The notes below the pieces were generated by a model. That model ran no database searches. It was not told the origin of the DNA and saw nothing but the letters and a program-made list of their open reading frames with translations. From positions 849,982-913,981 of the forward strand of contig KK106985.1 of assembly GCA_000611775.1 (NCBI GenBank): a DNA stretch of 64,000 nucleotides. The letters run 5' to 3'. A program made the position numbers and the translations under genes. Shown here in pieces: positions 57,060 to 64,000 of this stretch; position 1 is the first letter of the stretch, and each line of letters opens with the position of its first letter. This DNA is from Umbilicaria muhlenbergii. Lineage: Eukaryota; Ascomycota; Lecanoromycetes; Umbilicariales; Umbilicariaceae.

Positions 57060-60000
57060 TCACCCCCCTTCAGACAGGAGGACTGTTCTCAGTTTTCATC
57101 TTAAACTTTTCATCTTGACTGCCTTTTGAATTCTTTATTGACTGTCATGTTGTTTTCATTCATCAGGTTCAGCTCTTCACCTGACTTATAAACATTTAAT
57201 TAAACTTGTAGCCTCCTCAGTGACCTCACTCTGTTCAGATAAGCATCATGATAATCTTTTACCTTTTGAGGTGACCTTATAAAGTCAACAGCGTCATATC
57301 ATTCTGAATCTGAATTGTATCTCTCTCAAGCCACTTAATATTGCAGGATGTTGTTGCAGATTCAGCTTGTTAAAATTTTTTTCACTATATACTCAAGTTG
57401 ATCATTAACTTCAGTCAGTGACTTCAGGTCCTGAATTTGATTCAGCATTAAATTATTCATCACTTTCCTTAAATGATCAGCATGAAAGATGTTGTTCATC
57501 TTCATGTGTTTAAGTAGCTTCAGAACATAGAAGTGACTTTTCATGCTGAGAATTCAGTAAAGGCCTGTCACTTGATGATTTAACTTTAAGTTAAATCTTT
57601 CAGTGGTTCAATCCTTTCAAGTAATGTAGACTCAGTCTCTGATGAAGAAGTTTAATTTTCTTCAGTGCTTATTTGCTTGATCTGTCATCTTATTTTAAGT
57701 CTGTTTCAGGTTTTCCTTTGCTCATTTAATCATGTCATGAGCTTTAATAATGAAGGTTTGAGCTTCTTCTCTTGTCAATTGCTCTCTTACAGTGTTTGAG
57801 GATTGCATTCACTCTTTTCAATGAAAGTGTAGATGAGGGGTCTGTCTCAACTTTAACTTATAAGGTAATATGCCTGTGAACTCATGAGTGAGAACCACTT
57901 GAGTGAAATTCATTACTGATAAAAGGTCTGATCAGTTGTCTTAAAAGTGATTCATGAAGGAGTGAAGCTGTTGATTGATGTATTAATTCAGTACCTCAGT
58001 GCTTTCATCTGTCTGTGAGTGATATGCTGTTGAAAGCTTTTGCTTTACTCTCACAAGCTTGCAGAGTTCATTCATGAATGCTGAGATGAATTAAGACCCT
58101 CAGTCTGATGTTGCTGTCTCAGGTGTTCTGTAGATTCTTCAGATGTACTCATAATACAATTGCACAACTTGAGCTGCTGTAACTATCTTCTGACATGACA
58201 GTGAGAAGGCCCTTTTTTTAAAGTGATCAACAATGATAAATATGTTGTCAAAGCCTTTCTTGTCTCATGAGAAGAATTTAAAGTTGAATGAGATATGCTG
58301 TCAGCACTTATCTTTAATTAATAAAAAGTGAAGTAGGCCTGAGGTCTTGTCTCAGAGTACATGCATTCAATGACATGTTCAGCAGTTTGAAATAAAAATT
58401 AAACAGTCATTTGACAGACCTGATCAGTAATATTAAACTGACAACAACTTTGCTGTCTTAATCTTGCCTGAGTGTGCTGTCACAGGCATTGAATGAGCTT
58501 CATTAATCAAATGAGTCTGCAAAGTGTCAACATTCAGCATCATGAGCTTCTCAAATCATGTAAGAAGATTATTTTAAAGCTTTCAGTTTTATTTCTTCTT
58601 TCTTGTCATCTGATGATACTGGTTCAGTGATTCATGAGAGTGATTGACTTGCAGAATCTGATTCATCAGCTGATAAAAATTTTTCACCTGTTCAGTCTCA
58701 TTCAGTGAATCACTTTTAACATTTGTTGAATCCTCACCTATTGTGACTATTATGCAATTAGAATTCAGAAATAATTATGTTCATGTAGTGATGTTCTTTT
58801 CTTTCTGAGTGATCAACTCATCATGTTTTCTTGTCAGAGCATCAACAATGATGTTGATTATTTCTGAGTGATAAGTAATCTTGAAGTTGTAGTTTGTCAC
58901 AATATTAACTCATTTAGCTTGTCATAAATTAAGTAATCACTTGATGATAAAGTACTTTAGAGCATGATGATCTGTAATTATGACAAAAGGAGCTGCTTAT
59001 AAGCTTAATAACATGTCATGTCATTCTTGAAGAACTTTAACAACTGCTAACATCTCTCTGTCATGAATCTCATATCACATTTCCTCAGATAACATTGTCT
59101 TTGAGAAGTAAGTTGCAGGTTTTCACTTGTCATCTTTCTGTTGCTGAGTGAGCACTTCTGTAACAACTTCACTGCTGACGTCTGTCTTCATTCAAGTTTT
59201 CAAATAAGGTGAGTAATGAGCTCAGATAGCATCTGATAACATCAGCTCTTTTGCCTTCTCAAAAGCTTGAATTTTCAGCTCTTCTAAGGGGTGTCAAACC
59301 CCTTTTGTGGTCAGTTTTATCAACAGATGTACAACTTGACCTCATTTTTTTAATAAGTAATGATAAAAGTTGCAGAATCTCAGGAAGGACTGAATTTCCT
59401 TAATTAATTTTAATAACAATCAGTTCTTGATGACAGAAACTTTGTCTGAGTTCATTATAATACCTTCAGTACTGATGATGAAGCTCAGAAACTTGATAGA
59501 TTAAATGTTGAACTCACTCTTCTTTATGTTCACTTGTAGACTTGCTTTCTTAAGGTATTGAAGCACCTTTTTAACTTGAGTGTCATGTTTCAACAGATCC
59601 TCTGAGTAAATTAAAATATTATTCACATAAGCTGTGCAGAAATCATTCAGGTAATTGAATAAGACATTATTAATATACTTTTAAAAAAAGGTGAGTTCAT
59701 TGCAAAGGCTGAAAGATAAAATCTTGTATTTATAAAATTCATACCTCATTTGAAAGGTGATCAAATCTTTAGCAGATTTCTTCATTCATATTTGATAAAA
59801 TGCCTGCTTAACATTTAGCTTGATAAAAATCTTTGCTTTAGTCAGTTGTGCTAGAGTCTCTTTAATTAAAAGCAAGAGGTATTTATCCTTCTTAATGATT
59901 GCATTGAGCTTTCAGTAGTCAACACAAAAACATCATCCCTCTTCAGGTTTCTTTGCAAAGAGAACTGATGACATGTAAGAAGCATCACTAGAGATTATGA

Positions 60001-62865
60001 AATTCTTTTTCAGATGATCTTCAAGGTAAGCTTTAATTAACTTTAACTGCTTCAATGACATGCTGTATAAGGGGCTTGAGGTCAGGTTGTTTTCATCTTT
60101 CAAGATGATATCATGATTCACTTTTTCCTTATGTAAAGGCAGCTGATCTGATGCTGCCTTGCTGAAAACCTTCATAAACTCTTAATACTGATGAGGTAAT
60201 TTTTCCTTTACTCTCTGATTCAGCTTTATATTATTCTGCAGCAGCAGACAGAGGTTCCTTCAGTTTTTTATTAAATGATTAACCTCATGAATGTTAATGA
60301 CATTAATAATCATCTCTTCTTTTTTAACATTGCATAGGAAGTTTTCTGCTTTCAGAAATGCAATATTCACTTCTTGATAAAGAGGAGATTTATGATCCTT
60401 TGATTTCTTTACATTCAATAAACTTTGACCTTCATTCATTAAATTACTCATGTGGTTCATTGAACTTTTCTTTTCATTCAGTTGTTTTTTCATCTTATTG
60501 ATGTTGATCTGTTGTTGAGCTCTTCATGTCTTTGATTATGCCTGTAGCTGCAGGACTGACTTTTTAAGCAGTTTAATAAATCTTTTCTTTCACTCATTTA
60601 ACCTTGTTGAATGTTCAGTATCCTCAGGGTCAGCTTTGTTAAATGTCATTATGATTTCATCTCTTTCTGCTCTTCTTAAGATCTGAGTTGATGTTGCTGC
60701 CTCATGCAGATTATCATGTCATTCAGCATCTGCTTAATATTCTGATTTAACTTCTGATAATTGTAATTCTTGCTTTAATATTATTAAGTTCTTGCTTGCC
60801 TGATATTGAGCCTCCTCAGGTCAAATCAGCTTTTGATTAAAGTAATCAATTAATATCTTAATCTTCTTGAATCATTTCCTCTCAATCAGAACATCATGCC
60901 TGCTGATGTTATAAAATAAGAAGTGAGTAGAAATTCATCTTCTGTTAATCACTAAATTTGCTGTAAATGCTCTGAAGATCACCTCAGCATTTTGATTATT
61001 ATATTTTGTTAAAAGAACTGACCTCTGTGCTGTCTTGATGTATAACTGCAGATGTTTTTTCACAAATTTAAAGTGCTTCTTGTGAATGAAAGTCTTCTCA
61101 ACAACATCAGTGTTTAGCAGAGTTGTTACCTTTATGATTAAGCTGTTGACTGCAAGTTGATAATCTCAGATCAATGATGACTTTTTTAAAATGTTTAATA
61201 TTTTCATCTTGCTTATCTTTGCTTCTTCTGTTGACTCTAGGGTGAAGACTTCACCTAGAGTAACTTGTTTTCTGAATTTAAATAATCAGAGTCTACAGCC
61301 TTTGCCTCAGCTTTTTTTAAACTTATCAGAATAATCCCTCATCAGGTGTTCTTTCTTATTGCAGATGTAATAAATTATATCAGTTAACATTAATCTGATT
61401 GCTTCTCATGCAACAGCAGTGATTGTGATGATTGTCTTCTTTTTAAATTTAAAAGTTGACTGCTTTCTCTGCAGCTTCTGTTGATTCTTTCATTCCTTGA
61501 TTTTTTCATCTGCTTTGACAAGATCTCTCATGAACTGTTGAGCCTTCTTATAGTAAGTGTCAAATGACATGTTCTCATCAACAACATAAATTTTCATTTA
61601 AACTCAAAGTGAGTTGTATAATTTATCATGAATTTTCTCTTTTCACTGATCTGTTGACATCTTCACTGAGTTCATCAGTCATAGAAACTTTAACTGAAAC
61701 ATGTTAAAATCCTCAAGATAAGACATCTTGAACTTCTTCAGCTGCTTTCATGTCTTCAAGTGATGATCTGAATTCTTAAAGATGTTCTTCAGGTATTGAA
61801 TAATCTCTTCAACATAAATCTCTCTTCCTGACTGAGCCTTCAATCATGAATAAAGGTGTTCAGCAGCCTTGCTGTCAACTCACATCTTGATGTAAATCAC
61901 TCTGACATGTTCAGCTTCATCTTAATCTGACTGATTGAATTAATCATCATTGATTAATAACTTGTTCTTCATCTGATCATCTCATACTCAGAATGTGAGC
62001 TTAAGATCATCATTCAAAATTGATGAATTTGAAAACTTCACTGAATGCTTCTTCATTGTGTCATTCATGTTCAATTTAAATGTGCCTTCTCTTGACCGCT
62101 CTGCTTCAGGATTGTTAAATTATTAAGTTAACTTCAACACATCCTGTTTCAGTTCTTGTTTCTCAGTTGTTAACTTCTTTATCTGAGAGTTTTTCTGATT
62201 ATTCTGTTCTTTTAGATTCTGTATCTGTGCCTTGTATGAATCTCTCTGATTTAGCATCTTCAACATTAGATGACAAGTGTTTTTCAGATCATGTGCTGCT
62301 CATTATTGTAAATTTTCAGAGGTCACCTCACCTCAAGAGTTCATCTTCATGATGTTTATTATTTTTAATCTCTCATGATCATCTGACTGTCCTTCAGCCA
62401 AGGATAATCTTTCAGATTAAGAAGAGGTCTCTCTCTCTTAATGTGATTTAATCATAATTTCTTCAGTGCTTCAGACATTTACTTCTAGTGCTGAGATTAT
62501 TTGATTCAGAACCTTGCTTTTTCAACTGCCTCTACTGCAGTTGCCTGTGCTTATAAATAAGTCTTTGAGGGTGTCTACATGTTGCAGGACTTTTCATTTG
62601 TTGTAACTGCTTCTCACAATTATCTGTCACTGTGACAGAGTACTTCTTAATCATTCATTGCTTACTTCTCACAGGACTTGAGAATTGATTGTTGATAATT
62701 AATTAATGAATTTAAGATGTTCTAGGAACCTCCTGATCACTTGATAAATTATGAGTTGAGATGTTTGATGATGTTGAGGAAGAATTTTCTCATTAATACA
62801 CATGTTTATTTCAGCTGATATTCTGTCACCTTCAGAGGTTGAAAAGAGTATAGGTACTTTTCTAA

Positions 62866-63072
62866 TGTTACAGTTAATTATTTCACTTCATAAGCTGATT
62901 TAAAACTGTTGCAAGAGGTGAGCTATTTGAACTTAGAAAAGTACAAAGAAGGAAGCAGTCTTGTGAGTGCAGTCACAACATAAATGTCAAAGTGTCAAGA
63001 CACACTAGTCTCAATCTAGTTTAACATCAGGTAGTTCAATATCTGTCAGTGTCAGTTGATCATGTCATAACA
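62866..63072 (-). repeat. LTR, family 4 (207 bp), 5' LTR of element C
   Basis: TGTTACAGTTAATTATTTCA to TCATAACA; pairs with 56853-57059, differing mainly by transitions. Confidence 0.85.
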
Positions 63073-63214
63073 TTCAGTAATGAGATTTTAACTCAGATTA
63101 CTTTGTCAGAGGGTTGTGCTGTGACTGATCAATCTCTCTCAGTGAAAGCAGACATCATGAGACTGATGAGTCAGTTTATTGCATGACTGATACTCTGTAA
63201 GTTGATGCTCAAAG

Positions 63215-63676
63215 TGTAACAGGTGATGTCATAATGACTGAAGTAATATTATCATTCAATGAATTATAAATACAGTTCAATGAACTGAATGAGGTTCAAT
63301 GAACTGAATGAGGTTCAATGAACTGAATGAGGTTCAATGAACTGAATGAGGTTCAATGAACTGTCATGATCATATAATGATCTTAAAGTTAAGATCAAGT
63401 GAGGGAACTAATAATCATAAATTTAAGAAATTGTCTTTAATACATGAGTTGAGCATGAGCTCCTAATTATGAATCTACCTGTGATTATATAAACTATAAG
63501 AGACTCATGTGCTCAGTGTGCTCATCATGCTCATCATGATGAGCAAGGTGAGCAACATGATGTAACACTTCATGCTCAGCATGCTCAACAGGTGAGCAAG
63601 GTGAGCAAGATGAGCAGTATCATGTGTACACTCACACTGCATACTTTGCTAATACTATAGTGCGGGAGCCTTAACA
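63215..63676 (-). repeat. LTR, family 1 (462 bp), with 19-bp tandem units
   Basis: TGTAACAGGTGATGTCATAA to GCCTTAACA. Contains four full copies of a 19-bp unit TTCAATGAACTGAATGAGG (63278-63355) that are missing from the copy at 52773-53168. The 140 bp to its left (63073-63214) resemble the stretch left of the LTR at 26219 and may be element leader. By analogy the parent element is on the minus strand. Confidence 0.75.
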
Positions 63677-64000
63677 AGGAAGAACATCAAGATTTTCAAG
63701 ACAGAGAACTTTTTTTTTTTGTGCAGCAATGAGTTTTCTAGTTATAACAGTACTTTCAGTGTAAGAACTACTCAGTTTACTGAGCTCTACAAGTCTCTCA
63801 TAAAAAATTTTGTCATAACTGTTGAGGTGTCAAAGTTATTCAAGTTGCAAGCTCAAATTATCACAAAACTGTCTGACAGAACATCATCATTTTCAAAGCA
63901 TGATCTTGTCTTTTTTGTACAGCAGTGAGTTCTTGAGTTAAGACAATACTTTCAGTGTAAGAATCACTCAGTTCAATGAGATCTACAAGTTTCTCATAGA
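63677..64000 (+). repeat. Direct repeat of about 198 bp, running off the window
   Basis: TACTTTCAGTGTAAGAA, ...TCAGTT..., CTACAAGT(C/T)TCTCATA and the preceding TTTTTTGTGCAGCAATGAGT recur about 198 bp apart (63711 and 63909). The tract near 63830 (GTTGAGGTGTCAAAGTTATT) resembles inner parts of the palindrome at 28461-29804. The end lies beyond the window. Confidence 0.55.

Larger units (their letters stand above)
56853..63072 (-). mobile_element. Ty3/Gypsy chromovirus element C, full length (broken)
   Basis: Two 207-bp LTRs (56853-57059 and 62866-63072) start TGTTACAG and end CATAACA. A polypurine tract lies beside the left one (57061-57070, CACCCCCCTT). Minus-strand coding order: gag (about 61500-62400), reverse transcriptase (59500-60180), RNase H (58750-59250), integrase (57550-58500) and a chromodomain-like C-terminus near 57230-57420 (aromatic cage-like Y...W...Y pattern), which defines chromoviruses. 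Broken throughout with very many stops. No matching 5-bp flanks are seen: AGTAT on the left, TTCAG on the right. Confidence 0.8.
25150..64000. other. CpG-depleted AT-rich block 2 of nested repeats
   Basis: Nearly 39 kb with almost no CpG, very frequent TCA/TGA/CAT/ATG triplets and no frame longer than about 110 codons outside the gap artefact. Recognisable protein fragments, LTRs and satellites (listed separately) show that it is a stack of old transposable elements. By eye, TpG and CpA are abundant while stops are predominantly TGA. Confidence 0.8.

Noticed and set aside
25150-64000. Abundant in-frame TGA as a recoded genetic code (TGA = Trp)
   Set aside because: Some TGAs stand at Arg positions, other stops occur too, and TGA is the natural terminator of the SYG1-like frame; mutation explains it better.
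25150-64000. The AT-rich block as a centromere because of CenH3-like genes and satellites
   Set aside because: Gene fossils for CenH3-like protein say nothing about where CenH3 binds; composition alone is not evidence.

Overview
The window looks like a chromosome segment of a filamentous ascomycete fungus (Pezizomycotina; I cannot place it lower). Genes carry short GT-AG introns. Host-type genes sit in GC-balanced DNA (about 1-3.4 kb and 8.6-25.1 kb). These alternate with AT-rich, CpG-depleted blocks (about 3.4-8.6 kb and 25.15-64 kb) made almost wholly of mutated transposon remains, the picture left by a RIP-like (repeat-induced point mutation) genome defence.

GC-balanced part: an orphan 484-residue protein (931-2385, minus); a PIF/Harbinger DNA transposon with 36-bp TIRs and matching flanks (8911-11893); a SYG1/XPR1-type SPX-EXS phosphate sensor/exporter gene (12255-15907) recognisable end to end but carrying TGA codons and frameshifts; an AIM6-like secreted phosphodiesterase gene with one frameshift (16764-17787, minus); an intact three-exon DUF7924 gene (18662-20364, minus); a decayed ankyrin-repeat gene (about 21.0-21.6 kb); and a cytochrome P450 gene with one in-frame TAG (22119-23832).

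First AT-rich block (3.4-8.6 kb): a heavily mutated DUF3435-type tyrosine recombinase with a C-terminal zinc finger (about 3910-6390), the family of Starship captains, followed by a degenerate tandem repeat and unrecognised AT-rich DNA.

Second AT-rich block (25.15-64 kb): nested fossils of Ty3/Gypsy LTR elements, several with recognisable LTRs, one with a perfect 5-bp target duplication (37909-43029) and one with a chromodomain (56853-63072). Two related Gypsy elements lie in opposite orientation on either side of a 5.4-kb core (32.5-37.9 kb). The core holds the most unusual content: three degenerate histone H3-like genes with introns, two of which have the lengthened loop 1 and helix-2 signature of CENP-A/CenH3, plus a BED-finger hAT-like transposase gene that the right-hand LTR element has split. 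A 1.34-kb near-perfect palindrome, 91-bp satellites and a CpG-retaining 98-bp minisatellite ending in an assembly gap (41002-41470) are inserted among these.

The mutation pattern is itself notable: CpG is nearly gone while TpG/CpA is abundant and TGA is the usual stop, unlike classical CpA-to-TpA RIP. The same kind of change (CGA to TGA) appears in the neighbouring SYG1 gene and the Harbinger element.
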